From positions 1 to 64,000 of the forward strand of contig JBEKAY010000017.1 in the NCBI GenBank assembly GCA_050015675.1: DNA of 64,000 nt. The letters are read 5' to 3'. The notes beneath the pieces are model-generated. The model did no database searches and was not told the DNA's origin. It saw only the letters and a list, made by a program, of their open reading frames with translations. Source of the DNA: Fen-1298 sp050015675 (GTDB taxonomy: Bacteria > Bacteroidota > Ignavibacteria > UBA10030). Of this stretch, positions 8,625 through 18,534 are shown piece by piece (position 1 is the first letter of the stretch; the number at the start of each line of letters is the position of its first letter). Both the position numbers and the translations under genes were made by a program.

Positions 8625-11189
8625 TCACGCCCACAGTATTAATCCCTCGCGGAATGGGCTGTCAATGTCCGGATGCTTTGGCAGTATGCGTACAGTATGC
8701 CCCATCCGCCCGCTAGTTTCGAGTTTGATAGTTCCGGTAAATTCATGCGTACCATCAGTTGTTTTTTTGCCGAACTGCATAGGCAATGTTTTTGGTGAAT
8801 CAATATCACCTTTTGCATCGAGCGGACCAAAAAATATTTCCACCGATACATCTTCTGGTGTGAGCTTGCCCAAGTCTAACCAAGCGTGAACAATACATTC
8901 ATCGCCGACTTTGAAACCGTCGTGTTTGTCTATCCTGACATCGAGAATTTTGAGCATGTTCCAATTATTTCGAAGATTTTGTTTCCAAGCTGCGAGTTGT
9001 TTTGCTCGCTCTAGTTTATTTTCAGAAAGAACTCTAGCACGCTGAAGAGCCGGCAGGTACATCTCCTCTGCGTACTGGCGCACCATCCGGTTGGTGTTGT
9101 AATCCGACCCAATGTCGCGAATAGCGCTTTTCATCTTGCTGATCCACGGGCGAGGCAGGTAATCTGCAGTGCGTGTGTAGAATAACGGAATTATTTCTTT
9201 TTCTAAAAGATCGAAGAGCGCATTCGATTCCACTTCGTTTTGGTACTCTTCATTGCGATATTCTTCTCCGCGGCCGATTGCCCAGCCGGTGTTAGGATTG
9301 CATGCCTCAGCCCACCAACCATCTAAAATGCTTACATTGATGGCACCGTTGAGCGTCGCTTTCATACCGCTCGTTCCGCTGGCTTCCATTGGACGGAGCG
9401 GTGTATTGAGCCACACATCGACGCCTTGCACAAGGTAGCGTGCAACGACCATATCATAATCTTCGATAAAGACCATCCGCCTGCGCGCTTCCGGCCGGCG
9501 TTCGAAGTGAATTATTTGGCGGATTAATTCCTTTCCCGGATTATCATTCGGATGCGCTTTACCGGCGAAGATGATTTGCACAGGCCGTTCTTTATTGCTC
9601 AAAATATTGATGAGGCGCTCGGGATTTCGGAGAAGAAGAGTTGAGCGCTTGTATGTTGCAAAACGCCGTGAGAAACCGATAGTGAGCGCTTCCGGATTGA
9701 GAATCTCATCTGCCTGCGTTATTTCGGAAAGAGTTGCACCTCGGGCCTCAAGCTGTAATCGCAGACGGCTGCGCGCAAAAGCAACAAGTCGTTCGCGCCG
9801 ACGTTCGTGTGTGCGCCATAATTCTTCGTCGGGAATATGATGCACGCGTACCCACGAACCAAATTGTTGTTCTACATCTTCACGCCAGCCAAGACCAAGG
9901 TAGCGATCGTACAGCCCAGCCATATCGCGGCTGATCCATGATGGTGCGTGCACACCGTTCGTGATGGAGATAATTGGGATGTCGCGTGCGGGAATACCGG
10001 GCCAGACGTTCTTCCACATCTCTCGTGATACTTTGCCGTGCAACTTGCTTACGCCGTTACTATGTCCTGACATTTTGAGAGCAAGAATAGTCATGCAAAA
10101 ACTTTCGGCGGTGTTATTTGGATTCTCACGTCCGAGTCCTAGAAATTCCGCTTGTGTTAATCCCAACTCACGATAGTACTGGTTGAAATATTGTTCCATC
10201 AGCTTCGGATCAAAATAATCGTTGCCGGCAGATACTGGTGTGTGCGTAGTAAAAACTGTACATGCGATTGTTTCTTCGCGTGCTTCTGCAAAATTGATTT
10301 TGTACTCCCGCATCAAATCGCGGCAATGTTCCAGTGTAAGGAATGATGAATGCCCCTCATTTAAATGATAGACCGATGGTTTTAATCCGATCGCTGATAA
10401 TGCGCGGCAACCGCCGATGCCCAGGAGAATTTCTTGTTTGATGCGGAGTTCCCTATCCCCGCCATACAATTGATCGGTGATGTCCTGATCTTGCTGAGAA
10501 TTCTGAGGAATATTTGTATCGAGAAGATACAGCTTCACGCGTCCGACGCACACTAACCAAATCTGTGCAAACACTTGCCGGCCGGGGAAATCCACGGAAA
10601 CAGTTTTTGGTCTTCCATCGGAATCTAGTACTTGTGTGATTGGAAGTGCATAAAAATCATTTTCAGGATATCGTTCTTGCTGCCATCCGTCAGCGTTCAG
10701 GTATTGACGAAAGTATCCTTGCTGATATAATAATCCGACACCAACAATGGGCAGTCCCAAATCGCTGGCAGCTTTTAAGTGATCGCCAGAAAGAACTCCC
10801 AATCCGCCGGAATAATTTTGCAGGCACTCAGTCAATCCAAACTCTGCGGAGAAGTACGCAAAGCATGCATTTTTTTCTGCCGGATGAGTTTTAAGAAACC
10901 ATGTTGATCCAGTATCCTGATATTCAGAAAAACGCCGGTTTCCACGTTCCACTTGGGCGAGAAATGCATCATCTTGAATTAGCGTGTTCAGTCGTTCTTG
11001 CTTAATCATTCCCAGCATGAGCACTGGATTGTGATTTGTTTGTTCCCATAAATCCAGATCAATCCGCATAAATAGTTCCATCAATTCGTGATCCCACACC
11101 CAAAGCAGATTATATGCAATGGATTGAAGACATTGAAGTTCTTTTGGAATTGATGGGACAACTGTGTAAGAGAGGATTGGCCGAGTCAT
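8625..11189 (-). CDS. glgP: Alpha-glucan (glycogen/maltodextrin) phosphorylase
   Basis: This 854-residue GT35 enzyme releases glucose-1-phosphate from alpha-1,4-glucans. The N-terminal region (about 1-100, SIPKELQCLQSIAYNLLWVWDHE) is the extra domain of the bacterial/archaeal alpha-glucan phosphorylase subfamily. YFSAEFGLTECLQNYSGGLG marks the start of the catalytic core. The pyridoxal-phosphate lysine is Lys610 in EASGTSGMKATLNGA, and TNGVHAPSW and GFSRRFATYKR are further family motifs. The last 100 residues form a beta-rich extension. No signal peptide is present. It reads divergently from the GH2-like gene and ends against the secreted-protein gene. Length and motifs are normal, so it should be active in storage-glucan breakdown. 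Confidence 0.95.
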   Translation of the reverse strand: MTRPILSYTVVPSIPKELQCLQSIAYNLLWVWDHELMELFMRIDLDLWEQTNHNPVLMLGMIKQERLNTLIQDDAFLAQVERGNRRFSEYQDTGSTWFLKTHPAEKNACFAYFSAEFGLTECLQNYSGGLGVLSGDHLKAASDLGLPIVGVGLLYQQGYFRQYLNADGWQQERYPENDFYALPITQVLDSDGRPKTVSVDFPGRQVFAQIWLVCVGRVKLYLLDTNIPQNSQQDQDITDQLYGGDRELRIKQEILLGIGGCRALSAIGLKPSVYHLNEGHSSFLTLEHCRDLMREYKINFAEAREETIACTVFTTHTPVSAGNDYFDPKLMEQYFNQYYRELGLTQAEFLGLGRENPNNTAESFCMTILALKMSGHSNGVSKLHGKVSREMWKNVWPGIPARDIPIISITNGVHAPSWISRDMAGLYDRYLGLGWREDVEQQFGSWVRVHHIPDEELWRTHERRRERLVAFARSRLRLQLEARGATLSEITQADEILNPEALTIGFSRRFATYKRSTLLLRNPERLINILSNKERPVQIIFAGKAHPNDNPGKELIRQIIHFERRPEARRRMVFIEDYDMVVARYLVQGVDVWLNTPLRPMEASGTSGMKATLNGAINVSILDGWWAEACNPNTGWAIGRGEEYRNEEYQNEVESNALFDLLEKEIIPLFYTRTADYLPRPWISKMKSAIRDIGSDYNTNRMVRQYAEEMYLPALQRARVLSENKLERAKQLAAWKQNLRNNWNMLKILDVRIDKHDGFKVGDECIVHAWLDLGKLTPEDVSVEIFFGPLDAKGDIDSPKTLPMQFGKKTTDGTHEFTGTIKLETSGRMGHTVRILPKHPDIDSPFREGLILWA

Positions 11190-11335
11190 AAAAACATCTC
11201 ACTTTCTACGTGCTGAATCGTATTGGGCATTATTCAGCAGATATATTAAGAGAAACAGGATTCAATCGACAACAATCTTGTATAAATCATAGCAAACATT
11301 CGGCATAAAAACCACTAAATGCATTGGAAATTCAA

Positions 11336-11364
11336 TTGCTTTCGCTGGCTTTATGTATTATATT
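11336..11364 (+). promoter_or_regulatory. Candidate sigma-70-like promoter
   Basis: TTGCTT (11336-11341) and TATATT (11359-11364) are separated by 17 bases, the ideal spacing. They lie just before the GH2-like gene at 11381. Transcription would start about 10 bases before that ATG, which leaves little room for a ribosome site, so either the leader is very short or translation begins further downstream. Confidence 0.4.
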
Positions 11365-11380
11365 AATTTGATTTTGGGCG

Positions 11381-14089
11381 ATGCAGTTATACAAAACGGC
11401 AACCCGGCTTTGTCGAGGTTCGATAAAGTCGACTTCCTCGCACAACAAGTTCATTAAATTGGCAAAAAAACCTCACATTTACCGTACTCTTTTCGCGTTC
11501 CTCATCCTTTCACTTATTTCGAGTCTTAGTGCTGTTGGGATTTCTCAGCCATTGATTCTTACAAATGGTCAACCAACGCTCGAGGGGTTAGACGCAGGAA
11601 TGCATATTGATTCTCCCACACGCAAGAAAATTGATTTGGCTGGGACCTGGCAATATTCTATTAGTGGCGATATATGGCGTGACATCAGAATCCCAAGTTC
11701 GATGGCCTATGAAGGACAAGTAACGTTACACCGCACCTTTATTGTAAGCGAAGAGCTTCTTAAAAAGTCTGCATTCAAATTTGTAGCGCTTGGAATTAAT
11801 TACGAATGCGAAATTTATATTAATGACGTCTTCATCGGGAAACATCTCGGGGGGTATACCAGCTTTGAGTTTGATATCCCAGATGATGCATTGCAGATTG
11901 GACAGGAAAATACAATCAAGGTAGTAGCGAGTAACCAGTTGAATGCACGTACCACGCTCCCTGTTTGGAAACAAGTTTGGGGATGGAAAAATTACGGTGG
12001 CATTCTACGTGATGTCTATTTGTTGGCAACTCCACGGCTTTGGGTGGATCGCGTTCACCTTCATACGAGTTTGAACGATCAGACGAAACAAGCGACTGTT
12101 CGGCTTGAGTGCGTTTTGAGCAATAAACAATTCGGGGCGCTGAATCGAGATTCACTTTCATTGAAATTAAAACAACCTTCTTACTTCGTTAACATCGAGC
12201 TGCATGAACGATTCTCGGATCTTCTCATTGCACAGGGAATGTCTGCGCCTCTCACGCTCGAATTAAACAAAAATGCAACTATCCAGCTTGCACTGACAGT
12301 GAACGGACCGAAGCTTTGGAGTCCGGAAGATCCCGAGCTCTATATTCTCAAAACGAGTATCGTTTCCGTTGATGGAAAGCAACGAGCAACTGTTGACCAG
12401 TACAATTTGAATATGGGCTTTACATCCGTACGTGTTGAAGAAAACGTATTAGTGCTAAATAGCAACAAAATAATATTGAAAGGTGTCGTGTGGCAGGAAG
12501 ACTCGCCGAGATTCGGGGCATCTCTTTCGTATGAACAGATGGAGAAGGATGTCATTCTCATCAAGTCACTTGGGGCGAACGCAGTTCGGTTTGCGTTTCA
12601 TCCGCCGCATCCGTACATGCTGAACCTTTGCAGCCGCTATGGATTGCTCGTCGTTGAAGAAGCGCCAGTGTGGAATGTCCCAGCGGAAATATTAAACGAA
12701 GAAGCGTTCCAGTCAATGGCAGAAATTCAAACGCGGGAAATGGTAGAACGAGATGGCACATATCCATGTGTGCTTGCGTGGGGTATAGGAAGTCAGTTTG
12801 ATTCGGCAGATGAGCAGGCTCTTGGCTTTGTGAAGAAAATCTCCGGAGTGATTCACCAGCTTGATGATCGCCCTGTGTATTACGGCTCCCGAATGTTGAA
12901 GAATGATGTCTGCACCTCCGGAGTGGATTTTGTCGGCATCACGTTGCCCCAATGTGATTTGAAAACTTTCCGACAGTTGCTATCGGAATGGGAAAAAAAT
13001 CATCCGAGCCAACCGTTTGTCGTGCTCAGTTATGGAAAAGAAGTTGAGCAAAATAACCGGAACGGATATAGCGATCCGATGTCGCAGGAAGCACAAGCGC
13101 GATTCTTTATCCAGTACTATGCAGCAATAAAGGAAGCAAACGCGTCGGGCAGTTTCGTCCTTGCTCTTACAGATTGGCGCGGTGATCGCCCTCTACTCAA
13201 CTTTGGACTTGGCGATCGTTATCTTTATCCTGTCGGGTTACTTAGTCAGACGCGGGAGAAGCGCTTAGCGTATGAAGTTGTTCGCGTGCTTTATAATGAA
13301 GAACGCATCACTGCTATCCCTGCAGGGAATTATCGCATGAGTTTTCCGTGGATTCATGTCCTCGTCGGGTTTCTGGTCATCGTTCTTATGGGATATGAAT
13401 ACACGAACCGCAGATTTGCTGAAAGTTTGGAGCGCGCGTTGATTCGATCGTATAATTTCTTTGTGGATTTACGCGATCTGCATTCGGTTTCCATTGGACA
13501 TACTCTCATTCTTTCCGGTGCCGTCTCAGTCACACTTGCAGGCCTGCTGTCCAGTATAATGTACCATTATCGCTCAGATAGATTTGCAGATTATATCATC
13601 ACGTATCTTACGACTATGGATTATGTGAAAGAGCAGTTTATTCGTGCAACGTGGCATCCGTTTGCCGGTATTGTAGCATTGACCTGCATGTTCTTTGTGA
13701 TCGGAGCAATTCTTGCACTCTTGATGTGGTTTCTTGCATTATTTATAAAAGCGCAGGTCTCTTGGATTCATGTCTATTCGGTTTCTGTATGGGGCGCCGC
13801 GCCCATTATTTTCTTAAGCCCGATTGCAATGAGTTTATTTAAAATTATGGAGAACCCTTCGTATGTCATCCCATCACTCGTACTTATTTTTCTCTTTCTC
13901 TTCTGGACATTTTTACGTGTGTTGAAGGGAATTTCAGTGATGTACGATCTGAGCCCGATGAAAACGTATGTCGGCGGAATTCTTATGTGTACTGTTCTTT
14001 TAGGCGGACTGTTTTTCTATTACGATTCAGTCTTTGCTCTGCGTTCGTATCTAAAATTCATCGTCCATCTCGCGCAGAACCTTGGGTAA
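11381..14089 (+). CDS. GH2-like membrane pseudoenzyme with Yip1-like C-terminus
   Basis: The 902-residue protein has a basic N-terminus and a hydrophobic signal/anchor (about 37-58). Residues 80-220 match the sugar-binding jelly roll of glycoside hydrolase family 2 (LAGTWQYS, YECEIYINDVFIGKHLGGYTSF, VWGWKNYGGILRDVYL). An immunoglobulin-like domain and a TIM-barrel-like region follow (GVVWQEDSP, ANAVRFAFHPPHPYMLNLCSRYGLLVVEE). The residues expected to be catalytic are missing: the acid/base Asn-Glu is Gly470-Ser471 (AWGIGSQ), and the nucleophile EYG is SYG (Ser550). About six C-terminal membrane segments (from 650) resemble a Yip1-type module. I infer a carbohydrate-sensing or scaffold role, not hydrolysis. 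Its stop overlaps the smc start by one base. A TTG near 11460 is an alternative start with a cleaner signal. Confidence 0.7.
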   Translation: MQLYKTATRLCRGSIKSTSSHNKFIKLAKKPHIYRTLFAFLILSLISSLSAVGISQPLILTNGQPTLEGLDAGMHIDSPTRKKIDLAGTWQYSISGDIWRDIRIPSSMAYEGQVTLHRTFIVSEELLKKSAFKFVALGINYECEIYINDVFIGKHLGGYTSFEFDIPDDALQIGQENTIKVVASNQLNARTTLPVWKQVWGWKNYGGILRDVYLLATPRLWVDRVHLHTSLNDQTKQATVRLECVLSNKQFGALNRDSLSLKLKQPSYFVNIELHERFSDLLIAQGMSAPLTLELNKNATIQLALTVNGPKLWSPEDPELYILKTSIVSVDGKQRATVDQYNLNMGFTSVRVEENVLVLNSNKIILKGVVWQEDSPRFGASLSYEQMEKDVILIKSLGANAVRFAFHPPHPYMLNLCSRYGLLVVEEAPVWNVPAEILNEEAFQSMAEIQTREMVERDGTYPCVLAWGIGSQFDSADEQALGFVKKISGVIHQLDDRPVYYGSRMLKNDVCTSGVDFVGITLPQCDLKTFRQLLSEWEKNHPSQPFVVLSYGKEVEQNNRNGYSDPMSQEAQARFFIQYYAAIKEANASGSFVLALTDWRGDRPLLNFGLGDRYLYPVGLLSQTREKRLAYEVVRVLYNEERITAIPAGNYRMSFPWIHVLVGFLVIVLMGYEYTNRRFAESLERALIRSYNFFVDLRDLHSVSIGHTLILSGAVSVTLAGLLSSIMYHYRSDRFADYIITYLTTMDYVKEQFIRATWHPFAGIVALTCMFFVIGAILALLMWFLALFIKAQVSWIHVYSVSVWGAAPIIFLSPIAMSLFKIMENPSYVIPSLVLIFLFLFWTFLRVLKGISVMYDLSPMKTYVGGILMCTVLLGGLFFYYDSVFALRSYLKFIVHLAQNLG

Positions 14090-17000
14090 TGTACCTATCC
14101 AAATTAGAAATATTTGGGTTCAAATCGTTTGCACAGAAAGTGAACCTCTCATTTGATGAAGGGCTTACTGCAATCGTCGGGCCGAATGGCTGCGGTAAAA
14201 CAAATGTGGTCGATGCTATCCGCTGGGCGTTGGGTGAACAGAAACCTACAACGCTGCGATCCGATAAAATGGAAGATGTCATTTTCAACGGGACAAAATC
14301 ACGGAAACCGCTGAACGTTGCAGAAGTCTCCATCACCATTGAAAACACAAAAGGGATCCTTCCTTCCGATTATAGCGAAGTGACTATCACGCGCCGCGTA
14401 TTTCGCTCCGGCGAAAGCGAATATTATTTGAATAAGACTCTTTGCCGATTAAAAGACATCCGCGATTTGTTTATGGATACCGGTATGGGTTCGGATGCGT
14501 ACTCCGTCATCGAATTGAAAATGGTGGAAAGCATCCTCAGCGATAACTCAGATGAGCGGCGACGTTTGTTCGAAGAGTCCGCCGGTGTTACGAAATACAA
14601 GTATCGACGCAAAGAAGCATTCCGCCGTCTTGATGTTGTTCGACAAGACCTGACGCGCGTGAATGATATCATTCGTGGTGTGGAAAAGGCGGTGAATTCG
14701 CTGGAACGCCAAGCGCAGAAAGCGGAAAAGTACAACGAATTAGTGAAGCAACTGCAAGCACTGGAGTTGGATTTACTCATTCGCGATTTCTCCAACGTGG
14801 TTTTGAAAATTGAACCGCTGACACAGCAGCTTTCCGTTGTGGTGGATGAAAAGAATCGATTGGAAGTAGAAGTGAAGCAGGAAGAAACTTTGCTGGATGT
14901 GCTGCGGCAGGAGTCAGAAGAATTAGAACGGCAACTCACTGCAACTCAAGAAGATCTCATAACACGACAATCAGCGATCCACGAACTGGAACAACACCGT
15001 GCCACTTCTGTAGAACGTAAGCGGTCACTTCAGGAAAATATAGAACGGTTTAATCGGGAAAAAATAGAACTGAGCCAGCAGCAGGTGGAGTTGGGGCAGA
15101 AACAAACCAAATTAACTCATTCGTTGGAACAACTCCAGACAAAAATTGCTGTTGCAGAAGAAGTGTATCGGCTTAAGAAAATTCAGCTCGATGAATTTGA
15201 AATCCAGCTGAATGCTAAACGCACCGAACTCAAAACAAATCAAGAACAAGTGATAACGCTGATCCATGAACTTGCAGAACTGCGTAATCGCGAGAACCAG
15301 GTAAAAGCGCGCATTGAAAACATCCGCGGCCGCGTCAGCTATACAACGGAAGAAAATGCCGGATATCACCGTGACATCGAGAAAAATTCCGGTCTGATTG
15401 CCACGCTCACAGCAGAGAATAAACAACTTCGTCTTGCATTTGCGGAAGCAGAAGTGCGAACGCATAAAATGGAAGATTATAAGCAGAAGTTGCAGGATGA
15501 AATTGAACAACTGCGCCGGCAGGATCACGAAGTACTGGGTGATGTCGAGCGCAAGCAGGCGCGCATAGATTTTCTGAAAGGATTAGTAGAGAGTTTCGAT
15601 GGGTACTCCGAAGGCGCGAAGTATCTCATCACGAGCAGCGAATGGAGCGCAAAAATTCAGACGACGGTAGGAGAAGCTATTCAAACAGAACCGCAGTATC
15701 GCATCGCCATTGAAACCGCTCTTGGCGAAACGGCGGGATTTGTTGTAGTCGATAATGTGCAGGAAGCGTATGCCGCTATTGATTTCTTAAAAAAGAACAA
15801 TAAGGGAAAAGCGACGTTCATCTGCCTTGACCGGTTGCCTGGTCTTACCAATCATCGTGTCCCCATTCAAAGCGCTGGTGTTGTCGGATGGGCGAGCAGC
15901 CTAGTACAATTTGAGAGCCTGCACGAGAGATTATTCAATTTTCTTTTTGATGACACGCTTTTAGTGAACGACGTTCCTGCTGCGCTCAATATTATTAGTG
16001 ATTATCCTCAAGTTCGATGTATTACGTTGGAAGGCGAAATCGTTACAGACAGGGGAGTTGTTCGCGGCGGAAGTGTGCGGCAAGACGAAGGCGGGCATAT
16101 AAGCAAGAAGTCGCAGCTGGAAGAATTTACCACTGATGTTCGCAAGCTACGTGATCGGCACGAACGCATTGCGCATAATCTTCAGAAAAAAATAGAAGAC
16201 CTAGAAAATGTCAACCTGAAGAAACTTGCTGAAGAAGCGCGCACCATCGAACAACAAAAGACTTCTGTAGAAATCCGCATCGCTCAAATCGAATTTGAAA
16301 AGAAACGTGCGCAGGATAATATCGAGCGCAATGATGCAGAAGCAGAAAAACTTGGACAAGAAATTGAATTGTTGAATAAAGAAATCCAAACACTGACGCC
16401 ATCTATTGTTGCGTTAGAACGGCGGCAGGCGGAAGCGGAACAGCAGGTCGGTGCGGCAATGAGTGAAGTGGAAACAATGGATGCGCTTTGGAATGAATAC
16501 TCCGGCCTCGCAAATGAAGCGAACCTATCGGTACTTACAATCAAAAGTGAAGAGCGCAGTGTTTTTCAGGAAAAAGAATACACCGCAACAACATTGCAGT
16601 CGGTCTTGACGACATTTGATCAACGAACTGAGGAAATATTTAAAGCGAAAGAAGATATTGGAACACTCGCTGCCGATCTCGAAGCGATTGCCGTTACTCT
16701 TCACGAGGCACAGCAGGAATATGACGGAGTGCTGGAACAGAAAAAAACCGTTGATCGGGAATTTTCTATCAAGCGAAGTGAGATTCATGAAATTGAATTA
16801 AAACTGAAAGATGAACGGCTGAAGCAGGAAGGTTCTCTGAAATCGGCTCACGATCTGGAGATCAAGATTCAAGAACTGACAATGAAAGCAGATAATCTCA
16901 AGACACGTGCAAAGGAAGATTTCGATATTGATATTCAGCCGCAGGAATTTCCGGATGCGAACCAGTACGATTTTTCGGCGGCACGTGAAGAAGTCCACAG

Positions 17001-17637
17001 GCTGAAAGAGAAAGTCAATGCACTTGGCGCGGTGAACTTTGCAGCGTTCGATGAATATAAAAGCGAGAAGGAACGGTTCGATTTTATATCGGCACAGCGG
17101 GACGATCTGGAGCAATCCGAAAAGACGGTGCTGGAGACGATTGATGAAATTAATGCTACGGCTCAGAAACGGTTTCTGCAAACTTTTGAATTGATTCGCG
17201 AAAATTTCATCACAACATTCAAAAGTTTGTTTGATGAAGGCGACGAATGCGATCTCCGGCTCGATGCGGAAGAGTTGGATCCGCTCGAAGCACGTATCGA
17301 AATTATTGCGAAGCCGCGCGGCAAACGCCCGACATCGATTGATTTACTCTCCGGCGGTGAAAAAACCCTGACTGCAATTGCGTTATTGTTCGCTATTTAC
17401 TTAGTGAAGCCGAGTCCGTTTTGCATTCTCGATGAAGTGGATGCGCCGCTCGATGATTCCAATATAGACCGGTTCGCGCGTATCCTGCGCAAGTTTTCGG
17501 ATAATACGCAATTTGTAGTCGTAACACACAATAAACGAACGATGGAAGCCACGAACGCAATGTACGGCGTGACGATGGAAGAAGAGGGCGTCTCGAAACT
17601 TGTTTCAGTGCGGTTCAATGAAGTAGCAAAGAATTAA
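14089..17637 (+). CDS. smc: Chromosome segregation protein SMC
   Basis: The start is set at ATG 14089, which shares one base with the preceding stop (TAATG); the open frame extends upstream but MYLSKLEIFGFKSF is the invariant SMC N-terminus. At 1182 residues the length is normal. The Walker A motif is GPNGCGKT with Lys37. Long coiled coils flank a hinge at about 500-680 (FDGYSEGAKYL, GVVGWASSLV, GEIVTDRGVVRGGS). The C-terminal head carries the signature LLSGGEKTLTAIALLFAI and Walker B CILDEVDAPLDDSN. It binds and loops DNA as a homodimer with ScpA/ScpB, neither of which is in this window. The one-base overlap with the GH2-like gene suggests co-transcription. Confidence 0.97.
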   Translation: MYLSKLEIFGFKSFAQKVNLSFDEGLTAIVGPNGCGKTNVVDAIRWALGEQKPTTLRSDKMEDVIFNGTKSRKPLNVAEVSITIENTKGILPSDYSEVTITRRVFRSGESEYYLNKTLCRLKDIRDLFMDTGMGSDAYSVIELKMVESILSDNSDERRRLFEESAGVTKYKYRRKEAFRRLDVVRQDLTRVNDIIRGVEKAVNSLERQAQKAEKYNELVKQLQALELDLLIRDFSNVVLKIEPLTQQLSVVVDEKNRLEVEVKQEETLLDVLRQESEELERQLTATQEDLITRQSAIHELEQHRATSVERKRSLQENIERFNREKIELSQQQVELGQKQTKLTHSLEQLQTKIAVAEEVYRLKKIQLDEFEIQLNAKRTELKTNQEQVITLIHELAELRNRENQVKARIENIRGRVSYTTEENAGYHRDIEKNSGLIATLTAENKQLRLAFAEAEVRTHKMEDYKQKLQDEIEQLRRQDHEVLGDVERKQARIDFLKGLVESFDGYSEGAKYLITSSEWSAKIQTTVGEAIQTEPQYRIAIETALGETAGFVVVDNVQEAYAAIDFLKKNNKGKATFICLDRLPGLTNHRVPIQSAGVVGWASSLVQFESLHERLFNFLFDDTLLVNDVPAALNIISDYPQVRCITLEGEIVTDRGVVRGGSVRQDEGGHISKKSQLEEFTTDVRKLRDRHERIAHNLQKKIEDLENVNLKKLAEEARTIEQQKTSVEIRIAQIEFEKKRAQDNIERNDAEAEKLGQEIELLNKEIQTLTPSIVALERRQAEAEQQVGAAMSEVETMDALWNEYSGLANEANLSVLTIKSEERSVFQEKEYTATTLQSVLTTFDQRTEEIFKAKEDIGTLAADLEAIAVTLHEAQQEYDGVLEQKKTVDREFSIKRSEIHEIELKLKDERLKQEGSLKSAHDLEIKIQELTMKADNLKTRAKEDFDIDIQPQEFPDANQYDFSAAREEVHRLKEKVNALGAVNFAAFDEYKSEKERFDFISAQRDDLEQSEKTVLETIDEINATAQKRFLQTFELIRENFITTFKSLFDEGDECDLRLDAEELDPLEARIEIIAKPRGKRPTSIDLLSGGEKTLTAIALLFAIYLVKPSPFCILDEVDAPLDDSNIDRFARILRKFSDNTQFVVVTHNKRTMEATNAMYGVTMEEEGVSKLVSVRFNEVAKN

Positions 17638-17826
17638 TTCACATTGTGCAAAATGAAATTGTAAGTGAAAGAAATCCAAAATATCAAGCGTCAAATTCAA
17701 AACAAACACACAAATCACAAACTATAAATATAAAGCAGTAAGAGTATAAAGGTTAGAATTTGGAATTTGTTTGGAATTTTCCCAAAGTGATGCCTTTGGC
17801 AGATTTTTGGAACTTAAGGATATTAA
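17638..17826. other. AT-rich intergenic stretch with GGAATTTG repeats
   Basis: The spacer after smc contains a short imperfect repeat of TTTGGAATTTGTTTGGAATTTT (two TTTGGAATTT units), also echoed at about 45546 (TTGGAATTTGAAATTTG). It has no coding potential that I can see. It may be a low-complexity dispersed repeat. Confidence 0.35.
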
Positions 17827-18531
17827 ATGATTCGTGTTTTTTGTGATTTTGATGGCACTGTCTGCCAGCAAGATGTGGGTCAGCAGTTCTTTCGAGAATT
17901 TGCCGGTGAGAAAGCGGAAGTGAGTGTTCGACGGCTACTCAGCGGTGAAATCACCATGCAAATGTGGTTTATGGAATTATGCAATGCGATTCCTTCTATC
18001 ACACGCGGTGAGTTATTAAAGTATGTGGACCAATTTTCTATCGATCCGCATTTTCCTGAGTTTGTCCGTTTCTGTGTGGGTCGTGATGTACCGATTACAA
18101 TTCTTACCGACGGTTTAGATGTATATGTGGAACGTGTTTTATCAAATGGAGGAGTAGGTCACGTACCGTTCTTTGCGAATCATGCAGAGTTTGTCGAAGA
18201 GAGACTGAAGGTCTCTTTTCCGTACACAGATGCGGAATGTAGTCTGTGCGGCAGTTGCAAACGCAATCATATGCTGAACGCTTCAGCCGATGATGATATC
18301 ATCGTGTATATCGGCGATGGATATTCTGATCGGTGTCCGGTTCGGTATGCGGATTTTGTGTTTGCGAAGCGGCAGTTAATCAAGCATTGTCAGAAACAAA
18401 ACATTACATATTTTGAATTCAATAACTTTGGTGATGTGCAGGTAAAGATTGAAGAAATTGTTCAGCGCAAGCGTATTCGTCATCGGCAAGAAGCCGCGAT
18501 GGCGCGCCGCGAAGTTTTTAGTCAAGGATAA
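17827..18531 (+). CDS. HAD-family phosphatase, MtnX/SerB-like
   Basis: The 234-residue product begins with the HAD nucleophile motif FCDFDGTVCQQD (Asp at residue 6 nucleophile, Asp at 8 acid/base). Motif II is ITILTDGLD, and the last acidic motif is VYIGDGYSDRCPVRYADFVFAK. A CSLCGSC cysteine cluster occurs in the middle, as in MtnX-like enzymes. These hydrolyse small phosphate esters, with diketomethylthiopentenyl phosphate the MtnX substrate; the real substrate here cannot be read from sequence. It opens a tight run with the methyltransferase (3-base gap) and lpxB, so a link to envelope metabolism is possible. The C-terminus is a basic tail (KRIRHRQEAAMARR). Confidence 0.8.
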   Translation: MIRVFCDFDGTVCQQDVGQQFFREFAGEKAEVSVRRLLSGEITMQMWFMELCNAIPSITRGELLKYVDQFSIDPHFPEFVRFCVGRDVPITILTDGLDVYVERVLSNGGVGHVPFFANHAEFVEERLKVSFPYTDAECSLCGSCKRNHMLNASADDDIIVYIGDGYSDRCPVRYADFVFAKRQLIKHCQKQNITYFEFNNFGDVQVKIEEIVQRKRIRHRQEAAMARREVFSQG

Positions 18532-18534
18532 TAC

